Shown piece after piece: positions 53,934-62,950 of a DNA stretch of 64,000 nucleotides. The notes beneath the pieces are model-generated. The model was not told the DNA's origin. It did no database searches and saw only the letters and a list, made by a program, of their open reading frames with translations. The position numbers were made by a program, and so were the translations under genes. The DNA is from an uncultured Paracoccaceae bacterium. GTDB taxonomy: Bacteria; Pseudomonadota; Alphaproteobacteria; Rhodobacterales; Rhodobacteraceae. The DNA is taken from positions 1 to 64,000 of the forward strand of contig CAKSTR010000003.1 of assembly GCA_934500835.1 (NCBI GenBank). Direction: 5' to 3'. Each line of letters begins with the position of its first letter. The first letter of the stretch is position 1.

Positions 53934-54596
53934 TCAGCTCTGCAGGAACCGCCGGACCATTTCCTGAATGTTCTTGCGGCGCAGGCCCAACTGGTCGGGC
54001 GACAGAGTCTCGCGGCCGAAGGTCGTATCCACCGTGTAGGAGGTGGCGACGGTGAACCAGCACAGCGACGACAGCAACAGCCACAATTCCACCGGATCGA
54101 CCCCCGGACGGAACTTTCCTTGCTCCACCCCTCGGCCATAGACGGTATCCATGATCCGCAGCAGGCTGCTGACTCCAAGGTCTTCCAGCGGAATGCGCCT
54201 GATATGCGCGCCCTTGTGCAGGTTCTCGATGCCGACCAACAACAGAAACTCGGGGTTCGAGACGTAATAGTCCAGCGTGAAGGCGCAAAGCTGGTCCAAC
54301 GCGATCACCGGATCGGTGGAATAATCCAGCTCGGCCTCACAGGTCCGCATCTCGCGGTAGCTATGGGCAAGAACCTCCTGGAACAGCAGGCTCTTGCTGG
54401 TGAAATGCCGGTAGACCAGCGCCTTGTTCACCTTGGCGATGCGGGCGATGGATTCCATCGTGGTGCCCTCAAGCCCGCGCGCGACGAATTCCAGCTTGGC
54501 AGCGGCCAGGATCTTGTCGCAGGTCACCCGCGTGCGCTGCCCGTTCAGGTTTTCCGCACTGGCGGCAGTCGGGGGATTGGAATTTGTGGATACCAT
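53934..54596 (-). CDS. TetR-family transcriptional regulator
   Basis: This 220-residue protein has the TetR DNA-binding region near its N-terminus: KILAAAKLEFVARGLEGTTM, then IARIAKVNKALVYRHFTSK. The C-terminal ligand domain is helical. I chose the ATG at 54596; an in-frame start at 54650 would add 18 residues without family features. It is the last gene of the leftward TRAP/HyuAB operon or stands alone, and may repress it. Confidence 0.85.
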   Translation of the reverse strand: MVSTNSNPPTAASAENLNGQRTRVTCDKILAAAKLEFVARGLEGTTMESIARIAKVNKALVYRHFTSKSLLFQEVLAHSYREMRTCEAELDYSTDPVIALDQLCAFTLDYYVSNPEFLLLVGIENLHKGAHIRRIPLEDLGVSSLLRIMDTVYGRGVEQGKFRPGVDPVELWLLLSSLCWFTVATSYTVDTTFGRETLSPDQLGLRRKNIQEMVRRFLQS

Positions 54597-54692
54597 GGCC
54601 CGCCGGGCATAGCGCGAAGATCCTTCTCCGTTCAACTCGAAACACCCCACAATTCAGCGCGCTGCCGGCGAAACGGGGCCGGCGCACCATAT

Positions 54693-55505
54693 TCATCCAT
54701 CGGGACCCGCGCCGCGCCGGGGCATCAGCCAGCCAAGCGCCAGCGTCGTCCCGACTGCGGCACAGACGGCCGCTGCGAAGGCGGACCACGGGCTGAGGAC
54801 GCGAAGCCCGGCGGCCAGCACGAAGCAGAATGCGGCAAGGCTGCTGCTGCCACGCATTGCGGAATAAAGCGTGGCGATCAGCACGTCCTTTCCGTAGATT
54901 TTCAGCGCGGTGGCGCAAAGAACCACGAAGGCGATGGGAAAGACCAGCAGAACCCCGCTCCAACTGGTGCCGATGCTGGCGGCGACCGAGGTGGAAAAGG
55001 CGACCAATACTCCGGCGCTGGCGCCCTTGATCGCGGTGATCCAGGCCCGGTCGGCGGTGACGGTGACGCCGGTGATCCGCACGAAGCGGCGGGCCAGCCG
55101 GCGGGTCAGGACGGTGATCACCACGAAGCCCGCCAGCCCAAGCCAGGGCCAGGGCGGCAGCAGTCCAAGCACGAGGATCGCGCCGAACCACGCAAGCCCC
55201 GCCAAGAGGAAGGCCGCCGCCGCAGGAATGCGGCGCAGCGTGGCGATGAAGACCAGCAGGAACACCTGCGCCGCGCCGATGTAGATCAGCGAATAGGCCG
55301 CGGCTTCGGCGGTGAAACCGATGTCGCCCTGCGCCAGCAGGATGAAATAGGCCGGGCCGGTGATCATCGGCATCGAGGCGATCAGCCCGCCGACGGCGGG
55401 GCCGAACCATCGGATCGCCTGGGTGGCAAGCACCACCAGCAGTGCGATGGAGACTCCCCGCGCCACCGCCTGCGGCTGCATCAGGATGTCAGCGACGGCC
55501 TGCAT
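54693..55505 (-). CDS. Uncharacterised integral membrane protein
   Basis: This 270-residue protein has about eight or nine hydrophobic segments, for example GVSIALLVVLATQAI, AAFLLAGLAWFGAILVLGLL and GLAGFVVITVL. I recognise no transporter family motif. It follows the DapA-family gene after 42 bp and precedes the TetR gene by about 96 bp on the same strand. It could be an exporter or permease, but the sequence does not prove this. Confidence 0.75.
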   Translation of the reverse strand: MQAVADILMQPQAVARGVSIALLVVLATQAIRWFGPAVGGLIASMPMITGPAYFILLAQGDIGFTAEAAAYSLIYIGAAQVFLLVFIATLRRIPAAAAFLLAGLAWFGAILVLGLLPPWPWLGLAGFVVITVLTRRLARRFVRITGVTVTADRAWITAIKGASAGVLVAFSTSVAASIGTSWSGVLLVFPIAFVVLCATALKIYGKDVLIATLYSAMRGSSSLAAFCFVLAAGLRVLSPWSAFAAAVCAAVGTTLALGWLMPRRGAGPDG

Positions 55506-55547
55506 GGCCTGCTCCCGGTGCCGCAGGGGCGTGATCCAAGATGCGGA

Positions 55548-56447
55548 TCATGGCCGCGCGGGCGCCTTGTCGATCTGCTCCAGCGCACCAACCAGCGTGG
55601 CGACGGCCGCGGGATCGGGCGGCACGAAGGGCGGCAGCACCGGCCCGTAGCCGGGATCGCCCATTCGCGCCGCGACGGCCTGCTTCAGCCAGGGCACCAG
55701 CGGTTTGCCGTCGAACAGCGCCCGGATGGCGGTGGCGCGCTGCAGGGCCGCGTCGTCCCCGTCATGCAGGGCGGCGGCGGCGTGACGGGCGCTGACATTG
55801 ACCGTGGCCGAGATGCAGCCCGCGAAGGGGCCGCCGGCGCGGGCCTGGTCCAGCACCGCCTCGGAGGAGGGGAACACGTCCAGCCCCCCGGGCAGCGCCG
55901 CGATCCGGCGGGCATAGCCGATGTCGCCCGAGGAATCCTTCAGACCGGCGATCCTCCCGCCGAACCGCACCACCAGCGCCGAGACCAGTTCCTCGGTATA
56001 GGGCACGCCGGACAGCGCCGGGAAGTTGTAGAGGTAAAGCGGGATGCCGCTTCCCGCGCTGCCCTCGACGATGGCGTCGAAGTAACGCAGGATACCCTCG
56101 GTGCCGACGCCATTGTAGTAGAACGGTGGCAGCACCAAAGCCCCGGCAAAGCCGCAATCGCCGGCATGGCGGGTCAGATCCACCGCATCACGCGTGGCGG
56201 CAGCGCCGGTTCCTGCCATCAGCCTGTCGCGCGGCAGGCCGGCAGCGGCGGCTTCCATCAGCCCCCGCCGCTGCGCCAGCGAGAAGGAGGTTGCCTCGCC
56301 TGTGGTGCCAAGGACGTTCAGCCCGTCCGCGCCCTCGGCCAGCAGCTGTCGGGCGTGGCGCAGAAAGCGCGGCGCATCGGGGTCCAGCGCGGCGGTTACC
56401 GGGGTGACGATGGCGGCGATCACGCCGCGCAGGCAGGTCCGGGTCAT
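55548..56447 (-). CDS. Dihydrodipicolinate synthase (DapA)-family lyase/aldolase
   Basis: This 299-residue class I aldolase-type protein has the family GTTGEATSFS motif (about residues 44-53), catalytic Tyr in YLYNFP and the Schiff-base Lys in GLKDSSGD. Family members include lysine-pathway DapA, KDG aldolase and 5-keto-4-deoxy-glucarate dehydratase. The genome presumably has another dapA, and the setting with an IlvD/Edd dehydratase suggests 2-keto-3-deoxy acid cleavage. I chose the ATG at 56447 with GGAAAGG upstream; it overlaps the hydroxyacid dehydrogenase stop. Confidence 0.88.
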   Translation of the reverse strand: MTRTCLRGVIAAIVTPVTAALDPDAPRFLRHARQLLAEGADGLNVLGTTGEATSFSLAQRRGLMEAAAAGLPRDRLMAGTGAAATRDAVDLTRHAGDCGFAGALVLPPFYYNGVGTEGILRYFDAIVEGSAGSGIPLYLYNFPALSGVPYTEELVSALVVRFGGRIAGLKDSSGDIGYARRIAALPGGLDVFPSSEAVLDQARAGGPFAGCISATVNVSARHAAAALHDGDDAALQRATAIRALFDGKPLVPWLKQAVAARMGDPGYGPVLPPFVPPDPAAVATLVGALEQIDKAPARP

Positions 56448-57388
56448 GCGCTTGCCTTTCCGGGTGGGGGGCGGGATCGCCGGGCCGATCCCGGAATGGC
56501 CGCCGGCATGTCCCGGCCGGAGAACCAGGCCAGAAGGTTGTCCCGCACCAGATCCCACATCAGCCGCCGCGTGTGATGGGTGCCCGACCCCAGGTGCGGC
56601 GTGGCCAGCGAGTTCGGCAGCGTCAGCAGCCGCGGGTCGGGGCTCGGCTCGTTCTCGAAGACGTCGAGACCGGCGGCCAGGATCGTGCCGCCCGCCAGCG
56701 CCTCGATCAGCGCCTCTTCGTCCAGCACCGAGCCGCGGGCGACGTTGATCACCACCCCCTCGGGGCCAAGCGCGGCCAGCACCCGGCGGTCAATGATGTG
56801 CCGGGTTCCGGGGCCGCCGGGCAGGATGGCGATCAGCGTGTCCACGTCGCGGGCCATCGCCAGCAGGTCGGGGTAATGGCGCAGCCCGGTCTCGGGCCGG
56901 GGGCCGCGGCTGTGGTAGACCACAGGCACGTCAAATCCCGACAGCCGCCGGGCGATCCGGCTGCCGATCCGGCCCATGCCGATCAGGCCGATGGTCCGCC
57001 CGCGCAGGGTGGGGGTCAGCGGATAATGCCCTGCCGGCCATAGCCCGCTCAGCAGGTGCCGGTTGCCCTGCGGGATCTGCCGCAGCGTCGCCAGCAGCAG
57101 GCCTACTGTCAGGTCGGCCACCTCGTCGTTCAGAACCTCTGGCGTGTAGCCCACGGCGATGCCCCGCCGCAGCGCCTCCTCCGCATCCACCAGATCGTAG
57201 CCAACGCCGAAGTTGGAGATCATCTCCAGCCGCGGCAGCCGGTCCATCAGCGCCCGGTCCACCTTGCCGGCGCGGCGGATCACGGCGGCGACATCGGGTT
57301 GCGGTTCGGTCACCGCCAGATGCCCTGCGGTTGTCAGGTCGGCTACCAGCCAGCCGGGCATCTCGCCGAGGCACAGGATCTTGACCAT
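56444..57388 (-). CDS. D-2-hydroxyacid dehydrogenase (NAD(P)-dependent)
   Basis: This 314-residue protein has the Rossmann motif GLIGMGRIGSRIA (about residue 140) and the catalytic Arg, Glu and His in INVARGS, ENEPSP and TPHLGSGTH. It interconverts 2-keto acids and D-2-hydroxy acids such as glyoxylate/glycolate or hydroxypyruvate/glycerate. The arrangement beside an aldolase and an IlvD/Edd dehydratase suggests that it reduces an aldol-cleavage product. It starts two bases after the dehydratase stop. Confidence 0.92.
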   Translation of the reverse strand: MVKILCLGEMPGWLVADLTTAGHLAVTEPQPDVAAVIRRAGKVDRALMDRLPRLEMISNFGVGYDLVDAEEALRRGIAVGYTPEVLNDEVADLTVGLLLATLRQIPQGNRHLLSGLWPAGHYPLTPTLRGRTIGLIGMGRIGSRIARRLSGFDVPVVYHSRGPRPETGLRHYPDLLAMARDVDTLIAILPGGPGTRHIIDRRVLAALGPEGVVINVARGSVLDEEALIEALAGGTILAAGLDVFENEPSPDPRLLTLPNSLATPHLGSGTHHTRRLMWDLVRDNLLAWFSGRDMPAAIPGSARRSRPPPGKASA

Positions 57389-57390
57389 GG

Positions 57391-59097
57391 CTACACCGTT
57401 CCGCAGAAATCGAAGTCGGCGCCTTCGTCGGCCTGCAGCACATGGCTGTTATAGAGCCAGTCGTAACCCCGCCGTCTGGGTTCTGCCGCCACCTCTGCCT
57501 GCGCGGCGCGGCGGGCCAGTTCCTCTGGCGGCACCAGCAGGTCCAGGCTGCGGGCGGTGACGCTGATACGGATGCGGTCGCCGTTGCGCACCAGCGCCAG
57601 CGGGCCGCCGACCGCCGCCTCTGGCGTGACATGCAGGACGATGGCGCCGTAGGCGGTGCCGGACATGCGGGCGTCCGAGATGCGCAGCATGTCCTTCACC
57701 CCGGCCTGCGCCAGTTTCTTCGGGATCGGCAGGTAGCCCGCCTCGGGCATCCCCGAGTCGCTGCGCGGCCCGGCGTTCTGCAGCACCAGAACATCGTCGG
57801 CGGTCACCTCCAGCGCCGGATCGTCGATCCGCGCCGCCAGATCGGCCAGCGAGGAAAAGACCACCGCCCGCCCTTCATGCTCCATCAGCCGGGGGTCAGC
57901 GGCGGCCCGCTTCACCACCGCGCCGCCGGGGGCGAGGCTGCCGAACACCGTCACCAGCCCGCCGACCGGCGACACCGGGTTTTCGCGCGGGCGGATCACG
58001 TCGCGGCCCACGGGATCGCCCGGCGGCTGGTCCAGCAACTCGCCCATGGTCTGGCCCGAGACGGTCAGGGCCTCGCGCTCCAGCAGCGGGGCAAGCTCCT
58101 TCAGAACGGCTGGAATACCGCCCGCGTGGAACAGGTCTTCCATGTAATGTGGGCCGACCGGCTTCAGATCGACCAGCACCGGGGTTTCCTCGGACAGGCG
58201 GTTGAACTCCTGCAGGTCGATGCGGATGCCCGCGCGCCGCGCGATGGCGGTCAGGTGCAGCAGCGCATTTGTCGACCCGCTCAGCGCCAGCAGCATCCGC
58301 AGGGCGTTGCGCACCGCCGCCGGGGTGACGATCTTCGAGGGCGTCAATCCGCTGCCGATCAGATCCACCGCCCGCTTGCCGGTGGCCTCGGCCATGCGCA
58401 GCCGGTCGGCGTGGACGGCGGGAATGGCGGCGCAGCCCGGCAGGCTCATCCCCAGTGTTTCCGCCAGGCAGGCCATGGTCGAGGCGGTGCCCATCACCGC
58501 GCAGGTGCCTGCCGTGGTCGCCAGCCGCCCCTCGACAACATTGATCTCTTCCTCGTCGATCTCGCCCGCGCGGTACTTCGCCCAGAAGCGGCGGCAGTCG
58601 GTGCAGGCGCCAAGCCTTTCGCCACGGTGCCGCCCGGTGGACATCGGCCCGGCAACCAGCTGGATCGCCGGGATGTCGGCCGACACCGCCCCCATCAGCT
58701 GCGCCGGCACGGTCTTGTCGCAGCCACCCATCAGCACCACCGCATCCATCGGCTGGGCGCGGATCATCTCTTCGGTGTCCAGTGCCATCAGGTTGCGGAA
58801 CTTCAGGCTGGTCGGGCTGGTGAAGACCTCGCCCAGCGAGATGGTGGGAAACTCCACCGGCAGCGCCCCTGCCAGCAGGACACCGCGCTTCACCGCCTCC
58901 AGCAGTTCAGGGAAATGCCGGTGGCAGTTGTTGAAGCCCGACGGCGTATAGGCGATGCCGACGATCGGCCGGCCAAGCGCATCGTCGGAATAACCCTGCG
59001 ACTTGGCGAAGGAACGCCGCAGATAGGCGGCGAACTGCGGATCGCCGTAGTTGGTCGGCCGCCCGGCGATGCCGCGGCCCGTGGGCTTTGGCGTCAT
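57391..59097 (-). CDS. IlvD/Edd-family dehydratase
   Basis: This 568-residue protein belongs to the iron-sulfur dihydroxyacid/6-phosphogluconate/sugar-acid dehydratase family. The cluster Cys residues are in GGCDKT (about 126), ACTDCRRF (about 165/168) and TCAVMGTAST. The size matches sugar-acid dehydratases and IlvD alike. The context with a DapA-family lyase, a 2-hydroxyacid dehydrogenase and HyuAB favours a catabolic acid over branched-chain amino acid synthesis. Its start overlaps the HyuB stop by 4 bp. Confidence 0.92.
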   Translation of the reverse strand: MTPKPTGRGIAGRPTNYGDPQFAAYLRRSFAKSQGYSDDALGRPIVGIAYTPSGFNNCHRHFPELLEAVKRGVLLAGALPVEFPTISLGEVFTSPTSLKFRNLMALDTEEMIRAQPMDAVVLMGGCDKTVPAQLMGAVSADIPAIQLVAGPMSTGRHRGERLGACTDCRRFWAKYRAGEIDEEEINVVEGRLATTAGTCAVMGTASTMACLAETLGMSLPGCAAIPAVHADRLRMAEATGKRAVDLIGSGLTPSKIVTPAAVRNALRMLLALSGSTNALLHLTAIARRAGIRIDLQEFNRLSEETPVLVDLKPVGPHYMEDLFHAGGIPAVLKELAPLLEREALTVSGQTMGELLDQPPGDPVGRDVIRPRENPVSPVGGLVTVFGSLAPGGAVVKRAAADPRLMEHEGRAVVFSSLADLAARIDDPALEVTADDVLVLQNAGPRSDSGMPEAGYLPIPKKLAQAGVKDMLRISDARMSGTAYGAIVLHVTPEAAVGGPLALVRNGDRIRISVTARSLDLLVPPEELARRAAQAEVAAEPRRRGYDWLYNSHVLQADEGADFDFCGTV

Positions 59098-60845
59098 GCC
59101 TGCGCCCCCTGTGCCTGCGCCCCCTGCGCCCGGATCTCTGCCCGGCGTCGATCCGTCGCGCCAACGTCCGGCCCGCCACCCGCCATCACCACGCCATAGA
59201 CCGCTTCGGCATGGGCCGGGGTCATGATGCCGTCTGCCAGATCCTCGACAATCTCGGCCACCGGCCGATCCAGCGGATCGCCGTAGCCGCCGCCCGAGGG
59301 CGAGACGTGACAGAACACGTCGCCACGGCGGACCGTGACCGGGGTGGTCAGCAGCACGGGCAGGGTGCGGCTGCCCTCCGGGGTGGTCAGGCGGCTGAGC
59401 GGGCCGCGGCCGGAATGGCCGCCCGCCAGCCCGTGCGGCGGAAAGGCCGCCTTGTCTGACCGCAGCGACAGCACGCCCTCATCCGCGAGGAACTCATATT
59501 CCCGCACGAAAGAGGCACCGCCGCGATGCCGCCCCGCCCCGCCGCTGTCGGGGATGGTGCCGTAGCGGCGGATGCGCAACGGGTAGTTGGTCTCGATCAT
59601 CTCGATGGGCACGTTGGCCTGGTTGGCGCCCATGTGCGGCACGCCGACCTGTCCATCGTGATGCGCCCCGGCGCCCCAGGTGCCCATCACCGTTTCGGTG
59701 AAAACGAAAGGTTTCCCCTCGTGCCAGCCGCCGAAGGTGGGCACGGTCGATCCGCCCATGCCGTCGGCGGTGACGCGCTCGGGCAGCGGGCCGGCCAGCG
59801 CGCCGAAGACCGCATCGATCACCCGATAGCCGGTGATCCCCCGCGCGCCGCAGGGGGCGGGGTGGACCGAGTTGACCACGGTGCCGGGGGGCGCCGTCAC
59901 CTCGATGGCACGCTGGAAGCCGTGGCAGTTGGGGATGTCCGACTGCATGACCGACCGCAGCGCGGTGTAGACGCTGGCCTTGGTGAACGGGAGCGGCGTG
60001 TTGACCCCGCCCTGCACCTGTCTCGACGACCCTTCAAAGTCGATCAGGATCCGGTCGCCACGGACCGAGACCTTGACCTGGAAGATGATCGGCTCGGGGG
60101 TTTCCCCCAGCCCGTCGATGTGGTCGGTGAAGCTGTAGTCACCGTCCGGCAGTTCGGCAATCTCGGCCCGGGTCAGCCGCTCGGCGTATTCGTGCAATTC
60201 CTCGGCATAGGCCAGCACCTCGTCGATGCCGTAGCGCGCCACCAGATCATTGAACGACCGGCGGCAGGACTGGCAGGCCGCCATCTGCGCGCGCAGGTCG
60301 CCCGTCACCAGATCGGGGACGCGCACGTTCAGCGCGATGATGTCCCAGATGGTCTGGTTCTGGACGCCTTTCGATTGCAGCTTCAGGAACGGCAGGCGCA
60401 GCCCTTCCTGAAAGATCTCGGTCGCGCCAAGCGCGTTGCTGCCCGGAACAATGCCGCCCACATCAGCGTGATGGGCGATGGTCGTCGCCCAGGCCACCAA
60501 CCGGCCGGAGTGGAACAGCGGCTCGATGATGTAGATGTCGGGCAGGTGCTGCCCGGCGGCGGCATAGGGATCGTTGCCGATGAAGATGTCGCCTTCGTGG
60601 ATGTCGCCCGCGAACTTCTCCATCAGATGCAGCATGGCGTCGTAGAAGCTGCCCAGGTGCATCGGCGTGGTGACGCCCTGCGCCAGCGTCTGGCCTTTGG
60701 CGTCGCAAAGGGCTGTGGAATAATCCATCGAATCCCGCACGATGGGCGAATAGGCGGCGCGCATCAGCATCAGCGCCATCTCGTCGGCAATGGCGTCGAA
60801 GGCGTTCTTCAGGACTTCCAGCCGAACCGGATCGATCTTCTTCAT
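59094..60845 (-). CDS. Hydantoinase B/oxoprolinase-family subunit (HyuB)
   Basis: This 583-residue protein matches HyuB: VRLEVLKNAFDAIADEMALM at the N-terminus, IGNDPYAAAGQHLPDIY, VTAPPGTVVNSVHPAPCGARG and GGGYGDP near the end. With HyuA it performs ATP-dependent opening of hydantoin- or oxoproline-like rings. The C-terminus ends in a short repeat AQGAQAQGAQA encoded by a 15-bp tandem duplication. Both ends overlap neighbours by 4 bp. Confidence 0.94.
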   Translation of the reverse strand: MKKIDPVRLEVLKNAFDAIADEMALMLMRAAYSPIVRDSMDYSTALCDAKGQTLAQGVTTPMHLGSFYDAMLHLMEKFAGDIHEGDIFIGNDPYAAAGQHLPDIYIIEPLFHSGRLVAWATTIAHHADVGGIVPGSNALGATEIFQEGLRLPFLKLQSKGVQNQTIWDIIALNVRVPDLVTGDLRAQMAACQSCRRSFNDLVARYGIDEVLAYAEELHEYAERLTRAEIAELPDGDYSFTDHIDGLGETPEPIIFQVKVSVRGDRILIDFEGSSRQVQGGVNTPLPFTKASVYTALRSVMQSDIPNCHGFQRAIEVTAPPGTVVNSVHPAPCGARGITGYRVIDAVFGALAGPLPERVTADGMGGSTVPTFGGWHEGKPFVFTETVMGTWGAGAHHDGQVGVPHMGANQANVPIEMIETNYPLRIRRYGTIPDSGGAGRHRGGASFVREYEFLADEGVLSLRSDKAAFPPHGLAGGHSGRGPLSRLTTPEGSRTLPVLLTTPVTVRRGDVFCHVSPSGGGYGDPLDRPVAEIVEDLADGIMTPAHAEAVYGVVMAGGGPDVGATDRRRAEIRAQGAQAQGAQA

Positions 60846-62950
60846 GGACGGGCCTCCTGCGTGGGATCGGGAAGGTCGATGACGATGTTGCCAAGCGCGT
60901 CCAGCGCGGCGCGGCAGTCCGGCGGCACCACTGTGGTGCCGTCGTATTCCTCGACGATCAGCGGGCCCGGCTGTGGCCCTCCCGCCAGCGCGGCGCGGTC
61001 CACCACGCGGGTGGCGACGCGGCCGCCGAAGGCCGGGCCGAAATAGACCATGCGGTCGGGCCGGGTCTCGCCGCCTTGCGCGGGGCGGTAGTCCGACACC
61101 ACTTGCCCCGCCCCGGCCAGCCGGGCGGTGACGCGCAGGGTGACAAGCTCCACCGCGTTGCGCGCCAGCCGGTAGCCGTAAAGCCGTTCATGCTCGTCCT
61201 CGAAGCGGTCGCGAACGGCGGTCAGGTCCCCGGCCGAAAGGGCGGTGCTTTCCTCGAAGGGCAGGGTCAGCTCGAAGGCCTGCCCGGCATAGCGGAAATC
61301 GGCGCGGCGCTCGATCTGCAACTCGTCGGTGCTGCGGCCAATCTCGTGACTGGCCCGCGCTACCAGTTCGGCGAAGCGGGGGGCCAGAAGACCGGTTGTC
61401 AGCGTCTCCAGCGGCTGAAGGAAGGCGGCCGAGGCGCTGGTCTCCACATCGGCGTAAAGCAGGCCGAGGGCCGAGAACACGCCCGATCCCGGCGGCACCA
61501 CCACCCGCCGCACCCCAAGCGCGCGGGCCAAGGAGACGGAATGCACCCCGCCGTTGCCCCCGAAGGCGATCATGGTGAACTCGCGCGGGTCGCGGCCCCG
61601 GTACGTGGTGACAGACTTCACCCCGCGGGTCATCACGTTGGTGATCAGCTCGTGCACCCCGAAGGCTGCGGCGTCGAGGTCGAGGCCAAGCGGCCCGGCC
61701 ACGTCCCGCGTCAGCACTGCGCGGCTGAGTCCGGCGTCGATCGGCACCGACCCCCCGGCCAGCGCCTGCGGGTTCAGATAGCCCAGGACCACGTTGGCAT
61801 CGGTGACGGTGGGCTGGTCGCCGCCCTGGCCATAGCAGGCCGGGCCAGGCACCGAGCCGGCGCTTTGCGGGCCGACCTTCAGCCCGCCCGCCCGGTCGAT
61901 CCAGACGATGGAGCCGCCACCGGCACCGACCTCGGATATGTCGATCACCGGCAGCTTCAGCGCATAGCCGCCGCCCTTCGCCAGCCGTGACGACAGCGAG
62001 ATGCCGCCGCCGACCTCGTAGTCGTCGGTCGTGACCAGCCGGCCGTTCTCGATCAGCGCCGCCTTGGCCGTGGTGCCACCCATGTCGAAAGAGATCGCAT
62101 CGCCTTCGCCCGCCCGCCCCATGACCTTGCTGGCGCCAAGCGCGCCGGCCGCCGGACCGCATTCGACGATCTGCGCCGGGCGTTCCATCACCGTGCGGGC
62201 ATCAAGGATACCGCCCGCCGAATGCATCATGAAAAATTGCCGTGGCAGCCCGGCCGCGTGCAGACGTTCCGCCAGCGCGTTCAGGTAGCCGCGCACCGGC
62301 GGCCCGATGTAGGAGTTGATCGCGGTGGTCGAAGTGCGCTCGTATTCGCGGATTTCCGGCAAAATATCCACCGAAAGCGAGACGAACATGCCTGGAAACC
62401 GCTGCCGGATGATCTCGCCGATCCGCTGCTCGTGCACCGGGTTGGCATATGAGTGCAGCAGGCAGACCGCGATGGCCTCGACCCCTTCGGCGGCCACGGC
62501 ATCCAGCGCGCGGTGGACGGTGGTCTCGTCCAGCGGCGTCAGGACGTTGCCGCGATGATCCATCCGCTCCTCGACCTCGAAGCGCCAGCGCCGGGGCACC
62601 AGCGCAGGCGGCTTGCGGTACAGCGGGTCATAAAGCCGCGGCACCCGGACGCGCCGCATCTCGAGGATGTCGCGGAAGCCGGCGGTGGTCAGCAGCGCGG
62701 TCTTGGCGCCCTTGCCCTCCAGTATGGTGTTGGTCGCCACGGTCGAGGCGTGCAGGACCTCCCCCACCTCATCGGCCGACAGCCCTTCGACCTCCAGCAA
62801 CTCGACGATGCCCCGCACCACGCCCCGGCTGTAGTCGTCGGGCGTGGACGAGACCTTGCGGGTTGCGATGCTCTTGTCGCCGCGGATCATGGCGACATCG
62901 GTGAAGGTTCCGCCGACATCGGCAGCGATCCGCAGGGTTGGTGCGGTCAT
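60842..62950 (-). CDS. Hydantoinase A/oxoprolinase-family subunit (HyuA)
   Basis: This 702-residue protein has the ATP-binding motif IAADVGGTFTDVAMI, HASTVATNTILEGKG and ISFDMGGTTAKAALI, then the metal/glycine-rich EVGAGGGSIVWID and FGGNGGVHS segments and a C-terminal domain, so it is a full-length HyuA. It partners the HyuB encoded just downstream. It overlaps the TRAP permease gene by ATGA, tying uptake to ring opening. Confidence 0.95.
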   Translation of the reverse strand: MTAPTLRIAADVGGTFTDVAMIRGDKSIATRKVSSTPDDYSRGVVRGIVELLEVEGLSADEVGEVLHASTVATNTILEGKGAKTALLTTAGFRDILEMRRVRVPRLYDPLYRKPPALVPRRWRFEVEERMDHRGNVLTPLDETTVHRALDAVAAEGVEAIAVCLLHSYANPVHEQRIGEIIRQRFPGMFVSLSVDILPEIREYERTSTTAINSYIGPPVRGYLNALAERLHAAGLPRQFFMMHSAGGILDARTVMERPAQIVECGPAAGALGASKVMGRAGEGDAISFDMGGTTAKAALIENGRLVTTDDYEVGGGISLSSRLAKGGGYALKLPVIDISEVGAGGGSIVWIDRAGGLKVGPQSAGSVPGPACYGQGGDQPTVTDANVVLGYLNPQALAGGSVPIDAGLSRAVLTRDVAGPLGLDLDAAAFGVHELITNVMTRGVKSVTTYRGRDPREFTMIAFGGNGGVHSVSLARALGVRRVVVPPGSGVFSALGLLYADVETSASAAFLQPLETLTTGLLAPRFAELVARASHEIGRSTDELQIERRADFRYAGQAFELTLPFEESTALSAGDLTAVRDRFEDEHERLYGYRLARNAVELVTLRVTARLAGAGQVVSDYRPAQGGETRPDRMVYFGPAFGGRVATRVVDRAALAGGPQPGPLIVEEYDGTTVVPPDCRAALDALGNIVIDLPDPTQEARP

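Noticed and set aside
54120..56576. Open frame of 818 codons on the plus strand
   Set aside because: It is antisense to the TetR, membrane-protein and DapA-family genes, with low-complexity composition and no motif.
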